Part shown: one piece after another, positions 16,544-26,000 of the stretch
Position numbering within the stretch: the first letter of the stretch is position 1
How the letters are laid out: every line of letters begins with the position of its first letter
Assembly: GCA_022511355.1 (NCBI GenBank)
Contig: JAFLRS010000001.1
Location: 1 to 32,646 of the forward strand
Direction of reading: 5' to 3'
Source: Alistipes sp.
GTDB lineage: Bacteria > Bacteroidota > Bacteroidia > Bacteroidales > Rikenellaceae
Length of the DNA stretch: 32,646 nt
Program-made: the position numbers and the translations under genes
The notes under the pieces: generated by a model
Told to the model about the DNA's origin: nothing
Database searches by the model: none
Seen by the model: only the letters and a program-made list of their open reading frames with translations

Positions 16544-18621
16544 AACTGTTGGTCTATGGCATCGGTCTCCTCCACGGTGAGCGTGGGAGCGGTGCCCCAT
16601 TTAAGCGTGAATTTAAGTTTGCGTGCGCCGTCGTTGCCCGTATTGCGGACCGTCTGGAACCACTGACCGGCATCATAACCCGATTTGCCTTCGTTGGCAA
16701 TCATCGGAATGCGTCCGGCGGCTATATCCTGTTCGGGCTCCTTCGAGGTCACATAGTAGTCGCAGTAGGGACTGTCGGCCGAAGAGAGCAGGTCGAGGAA
16801 CCACGGATGAGCGACGCTCGTGTGATTGATAACCCAGTCCATATAGATTTTTATGCCGTGACGGTGTGCCTCGTCGATAAGTTTCCGGAAATCGGCCTCC
16901 GTGCCGTACACCTCATTGAGTGCTTCGTAGTCGAGTACATCGTAGCCGTGATACGACGATGCGGGATGCGCGGGCGAGAGCCACAGAGCCGAAACTCCCA
17001 GTTTGTCGAGGTAGTCGAGCTTGGCGGTTATGCCGTTGAAGTCGCCCGTACCGTCGCCGTCGCTGTCGGCAAAGGAGTAGATAAGCAGCTGATACGACAC
17101 ATCGGCACGCTTCTCGCCGTCCCACTCTCCGACCGCGGTGCCGCCGTCGAGCAGAGCCACCCACGACGAATATCCTTTCATCGAGAGTTCCGTCTTGCCG
17201 CCCTCGGCCGTCGTAACGGTGACATCGCCGAGCGTAGCCGCCGTAGCCGTAACATTGTCGTTCACAGTGAGCTTCGACTCTTTGGTCGTGAAGTTGTGAA
17301 CCACCATCATCTTCTGACCTTCGGCCTCCATGTACCATGCGGCCACGGGCAGATATTCGGATTTGCCCGAGAAGTCGGGATGTGGAGTCATCTTTCCGTG
17401 CGCAAGTGCGGGACAGGTGTTGCGCAGCTGCGAGAATTTGCGGTAGACGTTGAGAATCGACGACTCGTCGCCGTCCTGCACCGAAGCATCCTTAACCGCA
17501 TTCATGCCCGATTCGGCCTGTTTGATGAAGGTGGTGGTCGTGTTGTCGCCCCACTTCATCGGATTGCGTACATACTCGTCGCCCTTGCCGTTTTTGATGC
17601 CCACGTAGCCCAACTCTTCGCCGTAGTAGATGTAGGGCGAACCCGAAGCCGTAAGCAGCACGGCACCCGCCAGTTTGGCCTTATCCTCGGAACCGCCGAG
17701 GAGCGATTTCACACGGTCTTCGTCATGATTGGTCAGTTTGGTCGAGATTATGTAGTCGGGCCGTATGGCGGCATAGCCGTCGCGATAGGTTTTGAGGTCG
17801 TTTGCGAAGTAGCAGCCCGCAGACTGTTTGAACGCCCATTCGAGACGATACCAGAATGCGAATTCGAAGATGCTCGGCAGACCCTTGAGGTATGGAGCTG
17901 CGGCCGCATAATCGTCGTAGACCTCGCCCACGAGGTAGAAATTGCCCTCGCGGCCCTTGCTTTTGTGATAGCCGTTGAGTTCGTCGTAGAATTTGCCCCA
18001 GAATGTGGGATTCTCGTCCGATGAGGCATCGTGGTATATGTGCTTGGCGCCATCGAGACGCAGACCGTCCACACCCATGTCAATCCACTTTTTGGCCGCA
18101 TTGCAGATGGCCGCAAAAGCGGGCGAATTTTCGCATGAAGCGGCTGCTCCGTAGTCGATATCGGCGAATGCCGGAGTCCAGAAGTGCGAATGATACATCA
18201 GCGGCTCCATCCACGGAAGCAGAATGTTGCTCGGGTCGTAGCTTGCCGAACTGGCTCTCAGAGCGAGAGGTTTGCCGTATTCGAGATTGTTTTTGCCGGC
18301 AACCGCACCGTATTTCGTACCGGCGCTCCATGCGGTGTCGCTGGTGCGCACCAGACATCCCCACGAAGAGTCCATCTCCAACGAAAGGGTGTAGGTGTTG
18401 TCGCCCTGAAAGATGAACGGAGCGATTTGGGCATCGCCGTAATAGAGGAATCGGTCGGAGGCCGGTTTGCCGATATTCTCATCGGGTTCTTTGCCGCCGT
18501 CGCCGTCCGAAGGGTCTTTGGTGACGGGCGGAGCCAGCGGTTCGTCCTCGTAGTCGGAGCAGGCGGTGAATGCAGTGGTCATCATGACCGCAGCCGCCAA
18601 CATGAGAATTGCTTTTTTCAT
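16540..18621 (-). CDS. susG: Circularly permuted SusG-like surface alpha-amylase (GH13 with split CBM58)
   Basis: This is a 693-residue lipoprotein: lipobox FTAC, Cys 21, then SDYEDE, an acidic surface-export signal. The order of parts is rotated relative to SusG. After a Gly/Asp-rich linker (33-56), residues 57-135 match the second part of SusG CBM58 (FLYYGD, SSWG, TKYGA). Residues 141-445 match the catalytic half: nucleophile D190 in VDGLRLD, acid/base E233 in LVGEVY, D300 in TNHDEDR. Residues 446-490 match the SusG C-terminal domain, ending GYSSWVALL. Residues 500-685 then match the SusG N-terminal half: RADVSYQLLIYSFADSDGDG, region I MDWVINH (594-600), and the start of CBM58 (LKFTLKWGTAPT). 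All catalytic residues are kept, so it is probably active. The comparison with SusG is from memory of that family, not an alignment. Confidence 0.9.
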   Translation of the reverse strand: MKKAILMLAAAVMMTTAFTACSDYEDEPLAPPVTKDPSDGDGGKEPDENIGKPASDRFLYYGDAQIAPFIFQGDNTYTLSLEMDSSWGCLVRTSDTAWSAGTKYGAVAGKNNLEYGKPLALRASSASYDPSNILLPWMEPLMYHSHFWTPAFADIDYGAAASCENSPAFAAICNAAKKWIDMGVDGLRLDGAKHIYHDASSDENPTFWGKFYDELNGYHKSKGREGNFYLVGEVYDDYAAAAPYLKGLPSIFEFAFWYRLEWAFKQSAGCYFANDLKTYRDGYAAIRPDYIISTKLTNHDEDRVKSLLGGSEDKAKLAGAVLLTASGSPYIYYGEELGYVGIKNGKGDEYVRNPMKWGDNTTTTFIKQAESGMNAVKDASVQDGDESSILNVYRKFSQLRNTCPALAHGKMTPHPDFSGKSEYLPVAAWYMEAEGQKMMVVHNFTTKESKLTVNDNVTATAATLGDVTVTTAEGGKTELSMKGYSSWVALLDGGTAVGEWDGEKRADVSYQLLIYSFADSDGDGTGDFNGITAKLDYLDKLGVSALWLSPAHPASSYHGYDVLDYEALNEVYGTEADFRKLIDEAHRHGIKIYMDWVINHTSVAHPWFLDLLSSADSPYCDYYVTSKEPEQDIAAGRIPMIANEGKSGYDAGQWFQTVRNTGNDGARKLKFTLKWGTAPTLTVEETDAIDQQL

Positions 18622-18656
18622 ATCCTGAAACAGATTTTTTAATCGGTTCGATAGCA

Positions 18657-18684
18657 GTCGGCGTGCCGATCAAAGCACGCCGAC
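18657..18684 (-). other. Perfect 10-bp hairpin in the susF-susG spacer
   Basis: GTCGGCGTGC (18657-18666) pairs perfectly with GCACGCCGAC (18675-18684) around an eight-base loop. It lies in the 85-base gap between the SusF-like and SusG-like genes. No U tract follows on the minus strand, so a processing or mRNA-stability stem is more likely than a terminator. Confidence 0.65.
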
Positions 18685-18706
18685 CAAAGGTGTCCGGAGT
18701 TCGGTT

Positions 18707-20080
18707 TTAGAACTCCTCGACAGTCGTCTGTCGGGCGGTGAGGTCGATTGTCACAACGACACTCTTGCCAATCATCTCCTCGACGGGATAGAAGTTCCTG
18801 TCGCCGACTTCGATAGGGGTGTCGAACTCGGTCTGCACTCCTTCGGGTGCGCCGTAGCTCTCAGCCCAATCGCCGTCCTTGCGAATCTTGAATTCGGTTC
18901 CCGCAATGAACGGAACGCTCTTCCATTTGCCGGACTCGACCTCGTACATCGCGACGTCGAAATTCCAGTTGGTGCCGTTGATGGTACCGATGACGCTGTA
19001 TGTGGTGAAGAAACGGTCTACCGTAAGGCTCTCGTCCGAGGCATTGAGCGTAAGCACCACGGGGATGCCTGCGAAGCCGTCGGCCGACATATCGCTGCTG
19101 CCGCCGCTGTTCTCGAGCGTGAATGGCTGTCCGTACTCTTCGAATATACCGCTGCCCCAGTTGAAGGAGTCGTCGTTCCACGCGTTGTCCTTGCGGATTT
19201 TGAACGTGTTGCCTTCCGAGAAGAGAATCGGATAGCTCTTATAGACATCGGAAGAGGTTGAGGTGAGTTTGTAGCTGTCGTTGTCCCAGCCGTTGGGCAG
19301 ACCGTTGCCGATTATACCCGCACCTGCAACGCCGTCATAGAGGGTTATGGTGGCATTCTTGCTGTCGTAAACCACATAGTAGAGACCCTCGGCAGCCTTG
19401 CAGTTGCCGCCGCCCGAAGCAAGAGCCGCAACGGGCGAACCCACGGTCAGCGAAGCCTCCGCAACGCCTGCCTCATGGTCCCACGAATTGTTGTAGTGGA
19501 GTTTGAATTCGCCGCCGTCGCCGAGCGAGAAAACAGGGCTTATCCACTTGCCGTCTTCGCCTGCGGTCATGTAGAGTTCCGAATCCCAGTTGCTGTCGTT
19601 GATTGTTCCGATAACCGACCACAGACCTGCGGGAATTACAGGCTGAGCCCCTGCCGTCAGCACGATTTCCACGGCTGCAGGCTCCGAAACCAGAACCTCG
19701 TTTGCGGTCGCCGCCGTGACGGTCAGCATAATGGAGCCGTCTTCGTTTTCGGGCATACCCGCGGTGTTGATGAGCCAATCGCGGAAGTCGGCCTTTCTTA
19801 TCGAATAGAAGAGTCCGGCGATGTCGTCGGCCAGCGTATTGGTATTTTCGCCGTAAGCGACATCGAGAGAGTAGAGTATCTCGCCCGTAACGTTGCGTGC
19901 CGCGCTCCAGTTGAACGACACAATCTCATCGGCTGTGGCCTCCGAGAGTACGACTGCATTGTGGGCGGTGATTACGGGAGCCACGGGATCGGTCGAGAAG
20001 AGATCCGTCGGTTCGGGCTGACAAGCGGTGGTCATAACCGCTGCAGCTGCCATCATCGTTAAATATTTGAAAATTTTCAT
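18707..20080 (-). CDS. susF: SusF-like starch-binding outer membrane lipoprotein
   Basis: This is a 457-residue non-catalytic surface protein. The lipobox TTAC gives a lipidated Cys at 20. An N-terminal SusE/F Ig-like domain (about 30-145) is followed by three related starch-binding modules. They begin near WSVIGTINDSNW, GIIGNGLPNGWDN and YSVIGTINGTNW, each followed by a FK-motif strand (EFKLHYNNSW, TFKIRKDNAW, EFKIRKDGDW). Three modules after one Ig-like domain is the SusF plan (SusE has two). The aromatic residues in these repeats are the expected glucan-stacking positions. It is separated from its neighbours by two unusually long spacers (86 and 85 bases), both with hairpins. Confidence 0.88.
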   Translation of the reverse strand: MKIFKYLTMMAAAAVMTTACQPEPTDLFSTDPVAPVITAHNAVVLSEATADEIVSFNWSAARNVTGEILYSLDVAYGENTNTLADDIAGLFYSIRKADFRDWLINTAGMPENEDGSIMLTVTAATANEVLVSEPAAVEIVLTAGAQPVIPAGLWSVIGTINDSNWDSELYMTAGEDGKWISPVFSLGDGGEFKLHYNNSWDHEAGVAEASLTVGSPVAALASGGGNCKAAEGLYYVVYDSKNATITLYDGVAGAGIIGNGLPNGWDNDSYKLTSTSSDVYKSYPILFSEGNTFKIRKDNAWNDDSFNWGSGIFEEYGQPFTLENSGGSSDMSADGFAGIPVVLTLNASDESLTVDRFFTTYSVIGTINGTNWNFDVAMYEVESGKWKSVPFIAGTEFKIRKDGDWAESYGAPEGVQTEFDTPIEVGDRNFYPVEEMIGKSVVVTIDLTARQTTVEEF

Positions 20081-20099
20081 CGTTATTCTCTTTTGTTTA

Positions 20100-20139
20100 T
20101 TGCGGGGCGGAGTTCGCTTTGCGGCTCGTCCGCCCGCAA
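20100..20139 (-). other. GC-rich hairpin in the susE-susF spacer
   Basis: TTGCGGGGCGGA (20100-20111) pairs with TCCGCCCGCAA (20129-20139) with one bulged base. It sits in the 86-base gap between the SusE-like and SusF-like genes. No U tract follows in the transcript. Confidence 0.6.
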
Positions 20140-20166
20140 CTCATTAAAATCTCAATTTCCTCTCCG

Positions 20167-21246
20167 TTATTCGGCGGCTACGTATTCGACCAAACACGGA
20201 GTACGGTCGGCATAGAGCTTCACATACCACTTGCCGGCAGGCATATCGATATCAGCGCCGCCATCGACAAGCTGATAAGCTTCGCTTACGCCTTCGGGAA
20301 GATTCTCTCCCAGTTCGGTGCCGCCGCCCAACTTGGCAGTCCAGTCGTCATTGAGACGGAACAGATACTTTACGTCCGAACCTGCAGTATCCACCGGATC
20401 CTGACTCGTCCATACGTTCGACTCACTGTCGTATACCATGGTTATGGCAACAGCCCAGCCGTCCCAGCCGCCGATAATCACGAGGTTGGGAACCGACACG
20501 ACCTCCACCGACTTGGCACTCATGTTCACCGTAATGCGGTAGGCACCCGGAGTAACCTGGAAGTTGTGGTTGTCGCCATCGACATCCTCAACGCCCGACG
20601 ATACCGAATCGAATTTGTCGTATCCGGTCCAGTCGGGGGTCAGGAACTTGAACTGACCGTTGGAGCCGGTCAGGTCGTAGATACCCGAATAGACATTGGT
20701 TCCGCCGTCGGTCTCCCACATTGCGACGGGAGACATACCATCGTTACCCCAGTTGCAGAAGTCGCCGACAAGCTGAATCGTGCGCAGACTTGCCTTGTAG
20801 GTCGCAACGTTGAAGTATACGGTGTTGGAGGGAGCCGAATGGATGTCGGAATCGCCCACATAGGCGGTAACATAGGCACCCACTTCAGCCGATTCGTTGG
20901 CTGCCACCTCGAGCCCGTTCACCACGGCGCCGTTGATGTCGTTCTTGGTAACCGAAATCGAAGGCGTATAGGACATGGCCAAATCTGTTGTTTTGCCGCC
21001 CAGAGCGAGAGTAACCACATAGCGAATCTGAACGGGTTGTCCGAATCGGGCAGGCGTGCAGTTGAACACTACGGTTTCGTTCTTGTGGTCGCCATCCACG
21101 AGGATGTCGCCGACCTCCGCGAGTACGGGAGCCGTGAATTCTTCCTCGGAGACAAGCTGCCGCTGCTCGATGTCGGCAGTGCAGCCGACGAACGCAAATG
21201 CCGCGGCGCACATCGTCATCAAAAACTTTATATATTTCATAATCAT
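20167..21246 (-). CDS. susE: SusE-like starch-binding outer membrane lipoprotein
   Basis: This is a 359-residue non-catalytic surface protein. The lipobox FVGC gives a lipidated Cys at 22, followed by TADIEQ. An N-terminal SusE Ig-like domain covers about residues 36-148. Two starch-binding modules follow (about 155-255, starting IQLVGDFCNWG, and about 258-359, starting LVIIGGWDGW). Two modules match the SusE plan. The annotated start reads ATG ATT ATG; the second ATG (21238-21240) is an equally good start. It lies 26 bases after the susD stop and is co-transcribed. Confidence 0.87.
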   Translation of the reverse strand: MIMKYIKFLMTMCAAAFAFVGCTADIEQRQLVSEEEFTAPVLAEVGDILVDGDHKNETVVFNCTPARFGQPVQIRYVVTLALGGKTTDLAMSYTPSISVTKNDINGAVVNGLEVAANESAEVGAYVTAYVGDSDIHSAPSNTVYFNVATYKASLRTIQLVGDFCNWGNDGMSPVAMWETDGGTNVYSGIYDLTGSNGQFKFLTPDWTGYDKFDSVSSGVEDVDGDNHNFQVTPGAYRITVNMSAKSVEVVSVPNLVIIGGWDGWAVAITMVYDSESNVWTSQDPVDTAGSDVKYLFRLNDDWTAKLGGGTELGENLPEGVSEAYQLVDGGADIDMPAGKWYVKLYADRTPCLVEYVAAE

Positions 21247-21272
21247 CTACTTTTTAAGCATTTAACTCTCCA

Positions 21273-23069
21273 TTAATAGCCCGGATTCTGTACCAGAGCC
21301 GGATTCGCAGCCAAATCGGAACCGATAATCGGATAGACTATGCGGTGAGGTTCGATCGACGACTGGGTGCCGGCTGCGACACCTCCCTTGTAGGGCCATG
21401 CCTTGGTGTTGATAAACATATCGTAGCGGATAAGGTCGGTACGACGGTGACCCTCCCACATAAGTTCGCGAACACGCTCTTTGAGAATCCATTCGGCATC
21501 GATGGTCTTCTCAATGGCCGAAGGCATATCGTAGTGTACGCGGTCGCGCAGCTCCTTCAGATACTGATAACCCTCATCGCCGTCGGTGAGAGGCGCATTC
21601 TTGGAACGGGTCTGTGCCTCGGCGTAGATAAGGTACATCTCGGCCAGACGATAGAGCGGGAAGTCGCACGACGAAAGCTTCGCGGTGTGGTTTATCGGGT
21701 CGTAATAGTCGGCAACCGTACCGTCGCTGTTGACGGGGAGCCACTTCACGCAGGTGTAGCCCGAAGAGTTGTCGGTAGACTCGTTGGAGAATGCCGCATC
21801 GAACTTGTAGAAGCGTGCGCGGGGGTCGCCTTTATAGTTGAAGGCTCCCGACTCGACATTCTCCAGTTCGAAGTTCTCCTCGACGAAAGACTCCGATATG
21901 TGATAACCGTTCCACGTCTCTACATAGGCGTTGTCCACGCTGTACTCCTTGATCTTTTCGTTGTCGCTGTTGTCGGAGAGGAACTTCGAATATGCACTCT
22001 TCAACTCGGGATAGGATTCGTAAAGCTTGGCGGTAATGTCCATGGCCATTTCAGCATTGTGGAGGGGTCCGCTCACCAAATGGGTCGTTCCGCCCCAGCT
22101 CTGGGTGCGAGTGTTGTCATACGAAATGGGGATGATGAACTCTTTCAGTGCGGCGCCGCTCTCGGTGTTGTCCTGCATGAAGAGCTGCAGATAACCCTCG
22201 GCTCCCGTGCCCTGATTGAGCGAGAAACCGCCCTCTTCGATGACCTTCTTGGAGTAGGTCATGGCGTCGTCCCAGCGAGCCGTGCCCGAATATACCTCGG
22301 CATTGAGATACATACGGGCCAGAACAGCCCATGCGGCACCCTTCGAAAGACGGGGGTACTCGGTGCGGACGGCGGGAAGATTGTCGTCGGCAGCAATGGA
22401 TTTGAGTTCGGTTTCGAGATATTCGAACAGCATACGGCGTCCCTCGGCGAAATTCTTCGAGAACTGCTTGGGGAAATCCGACGAACCGATGTGCTTCGGC
22501 TCCACGATGGGAGGATTGCCTATCATGTCGAGCAGAATGCTGTAATAGATTGCGCGAATCAGACGCAGTTCGGCACGATAGCGGTGAATGTTGCCGAGCT
22601 GGTCGGCGTGACCGCGTTCGCGAACAGCTTCGTCGCCCGAAACCTCCGACGCGAGGAAGTGGTTGCAGAGTGCGATACCCTTCATGCCGCGCAGATATAC
22701 GGCCGTAACCGCGAGACAGGAACTGCCCCACTTGTTGTAACCTATTTCGGGGATATAGGAGTCGCCCCATCCGCACTTGAAGGAGTCGGTCGGCAACTCG
22801 TTGAGAACCATATACTGACGGATGAACTCCGACTGTCCGGCATCGGTGAATCCTGCGAGGTCGGTTTCTCCGGGGTTGCTCTGCGACACCATCGCGAAGT
22901 ATCCGTAGGCGTAGCTGACATACTGTGCATAGGAAGCAGGGTCGGCGAAAGCCTTGTCAGCCGTATTGACCGACGGGTCGATGGGCATCGTGTCGAGATC
23001 CTGCACGCACGAAACACACGCCAACGCCGCAAACAGAGTCGTTATGCTTGATATTATTGTCTTTTTCAT
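21273..23069 (-). CDS. susD: SusD-like starch-binding outer membrane lipoprotein
   Basis: This 598-residue surface lipoprotein forms the lid of the SusC transporter. The lipobox VSC puts the lipidated Cys at 21, followed by VQDLD. SusD/RagB landmarks are the TPR-type helices (RAELRLIRAIYYSILLDMIG, AAWAVLARMYLNAEVY), LYRLAEMYLIYAEAQTR, ERVRELMWEGHRRTDLIRYD and the C-terminal VQNPGY. It is close to typical SusD length (about 550). It begins 13 bases after the susC stop, the normal tight SusC-SusD pairing. Assignment to starch rests on the surrounding GH13, SusE/F and MalQ genes. Confidence 0.93.
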   Translation of the reverse strand: MKKTIISSITTLFAALACVSCVQDLDTMPIDPSVNTADKAFADPASYAQYVSYAYGYFAMVSQSNPGETDLAGFTDAGQSEFIRQYMVLNELPTDSFKCGWGDSYIPEIGYNKWGSSCLAVTAVYLRGMKGIALCNHFLASEVSGDEAVRERGHADQLGNIHRYRAELRLIRAIYYSILLDMIGNPPIVEPKHIGSSDFPKQFSKNFAEGRRMLFEYLETELKSIAADDNLPAVRTEYPRLSKGAAWAVLARMYLNAEVYSGTARWDDAMTYSKKVIEEGGFSLNQGTGAEGYLQLFMQDNTESGAALKEFIIPISYDNTRTQSWGGTTHLVSGPLHNAEMAMDITAKLYESYPELKSAYSKFLSDNSDNEKIKEYSVDNAYVETWNGYHISESFVEENFELENVESGAFNYKGDPRARFYKFDAAFSNESTDNSSGYTCVKWLPVNSDGTVADYYDPINHTAKLSSCDFPLYRLAEMYLIYAEAQTRSKNAPLTDGDEGYQYLKELRDRVHYDMPSAIEKTIDAEWILKERVRELMWEGHRRTDLIRYDMFINTKAWPYKGGVAAGTQSSIEPHRIVYPIIGSDLAANPALVQNPGY

Positions 23070-23082
23070 ACTCTTTCCTTGA

Positions 23083-26000
23083 TTAGAAGTTAATGTTCAC
23101 ACGCAGAGTGTACAGACGCGGACGGGGAACGATGGTTCCTACTACGCCGTCCCAGCTGTTCACCTCGGGGTCGAGACCCGAGAACTTGGTGATGATGAAT
23201 ACGTTCTGAACCGACGCCGCCAAACGCATATTTACGCCCGACTTGTTGAGGTTGTGGAACGTGTAACCGAGGTTGATGTCATCCAGACGGAAGAACGATG
23301 CATTCTCGATGAACATATCCGAATAGTTCTGTTCCGTCGAATTCTGCTTCGTGAATCCGGTGCGGAAGTGGTATTCGTTGAAGTTGGTCAGGTGGTCATA
23401 GGCTATCGAACCCATATAGGTGGTCGAGCTGCCCAAAGCCAGACTGTTGATTGCATAGTTTCCGAGGGTTCCGTGACCGTTGAAACCGAAATCCCAATTC
23501 TTCCACGTCAGCTGGGTGCCGATGCCGAAGAAGAAGTCGGGAGTCGCGCTCTTGCCGGTGATGTATTTGTCATCGTCGGTGATGCGGCCGTCGCCGTTGC
23601 GGTCGATGAAGGTGTTCTGAATGGGCTTGCCCTTCGAATCGTAAGCCTGCTGGAACATATTGAAGGTGTAGGGTTCGTAGCCCTCCATGTGAACACCCGA
23701 GAATGCACTTCCCGTACCCGCCAGCTGCGAACCTATATTCACGCGGCTGCCGTTAAGGTCGGCGATGCGGGTCTGCTGCCACGTTCCGTTGAGGCTGATG
23801 GTCCAGTTCCAGTCCTTGGTCTCGACGGGAACGAAGTTCAACGCCACCTCGACTCCCTGATTGTGCATCGTACCGATGTTCGACATGATGCGGTCCGTGA
23901 AGTTCGAACCGGTCGGAACATCCACATAGCTCAACAGGTCGAAGGTTCTGCGGAAGTAGTAATCGACCGAACCGTTGATGCGGCCGTTGAGGAATCCGAA
24001 GTCGAAACCGGCATTGTAGGTCTCGGTGGTCTCCCATTTGATATTGGTGTTGTAGGGCTGGGGAGCCAGCGTGGCATCGCCGCCCAGATACTGACCGCGC
24101 GGGTCGGTTGCCTGATAGTAGGTCGCAATGTGGGGATAGAATTCGTCGCCGATATCCTGCTGACCCGTGCGGCCCCAACCCAAACGCAGTTTGAGTGCCG
24201 AAAGGAAATCCACGTTATTGAGGAAATCCTCCTGAGCCATGTTCCATGCGAATGCCGCCGAAGGGAAGAAGCCCCAACGGTTGTTCTTCGAGAAACGCGA
24301 AGTGGCATCCTCACGAATCGTCACCGTGAAGAGGTACTTCGAAGCCAGCGAGTAGTTCACGCGGCCGAAGAACGAAACCAGATAGTACTCTTTGGGGTGC
24401 GCCCAGCGCGACTGCGGAGTTTCGCTCGCCGAAGCCCACTGCGAACGGTCGTCGTTCTTCCAGTAGAGCGAACGGTACTTCACGTAGTTGTGCTGCCACG
24501 AATATCCGGCCATCACATCCAGATGATGGTCGCCGAACTCCTTGTTGTAGTCGAGATAGAACTCGAGCAGCGTATTGGCGTTGTAGTTGCGGTGCTTGCC
24601 GTAGGTGTCGTTGTTGCTGCGGAAGCTTCCGATGGAACCCAACTGATTGTACGAAACGTTTTTGGATTCGGTAATGTCGTAACCGAGGTTCAGATTGGCA
24701 CGCAGGTCCTCCAGTCCGTGAACCTTGTAGTCGAGCTGGATGTTGCCCAACGAACGCAGAGTAACGTTCTTGTTGTGCCAGTCGTAGATACGCGACAGCG
24801 GGTTATAGGCACCTGCATTCGGATGCGTCGGGTTGATGTAACCGTTGAACCATGCGTATGCGGGGTTGGCCGAAGCGGTAGGATCGCCGTTCTCGTCATA
24901 AACCATGTTTGCGGGTTTGGTCGGGTCGAACGAGAAAGCGTCGCCCGTCGCATTGTTGGTCCAGTTGGCCTGATTCCATACGCCTTTCACGTTGATGTTG
25001 GCTACCAGATGGTCTTTCAGGAACTTGGGCGACAGATTGAAGCCCACATTCACGCGGGTGTTCTCACCGCCGCGAACCGTACCCTGATCGTAGTTGGCTC
25101 CCACGCTCACGCGATAGGGAAGCTTGTCTTTCAGAGCGCTGCCGTAGACCGAAATATTCTGGTCGGTGGAGAATGCCGTGCGGTAGATGAGTTTCTGCCA
25201 GTCGGTGTTGTAGTTCACGCCGTTGTAACCCATCAGACTCTCGGCCTTTTCGCGGTCGGCGGGATGTGCGTCCAACCAGCCCTGACCCTCATACTTGCCC
25301 TGACCGTACATATAATCGACATATTCGGAACCGGTGAGGACCTTCACATGGCTGGCATTGGTCTTGACGCTGTAGCTCGAATCGTAACTTACCGAGACCT
25401 TTTTGCCCTTGCCCTTTTTGGTGGTGATGAGGATGACGCCGCTCGATGCTCGCGAACCGTAAATGGCGGTTGCCGAAGCATCCTTGAGGACGGTGTAGGT
25501 TTCGATGTCGTTGGGATTGACCGAAGCCAGCGGATTCATACCCGAACCTCCGTCACCCGTTACGGGCACGCCGTCGATGACCACGAGGGGGTCGTTGCTT
25601 GCATTGAGCGAGGCTGCACCGCGAATACGAATCTGTGCGCCTGCGCCCGGTTCACCCGTTGCCGGAGTAACCAGCAGACCCGGAACCTTGCCCATCAGCA
25701 GCTGATCGGGCGAATTCACGGCACCGCGGTTCACATCCTCGGCCTTGATGGCCACTACGGAACCAGTCATGTCGTTCTTCTTGACCGAGCCGTAACCGAT
25801 AACCACCACCTCGTCGAGCGACATGAGATCCTCTTCGAGAGTGAGTCGTTTCAGCAGCTCCGATGCGGCAACCAGCTCTACGGTCTTGTATCCCATATAG
25901 CTGACTTCCACCACAGCATTTTCATTCGACACCTTCAACGTATAGTCGCCGTTGAAATCGGTCGAAACTCCGTTCGCCGTGCCCTTCTCTACCACCGTCG

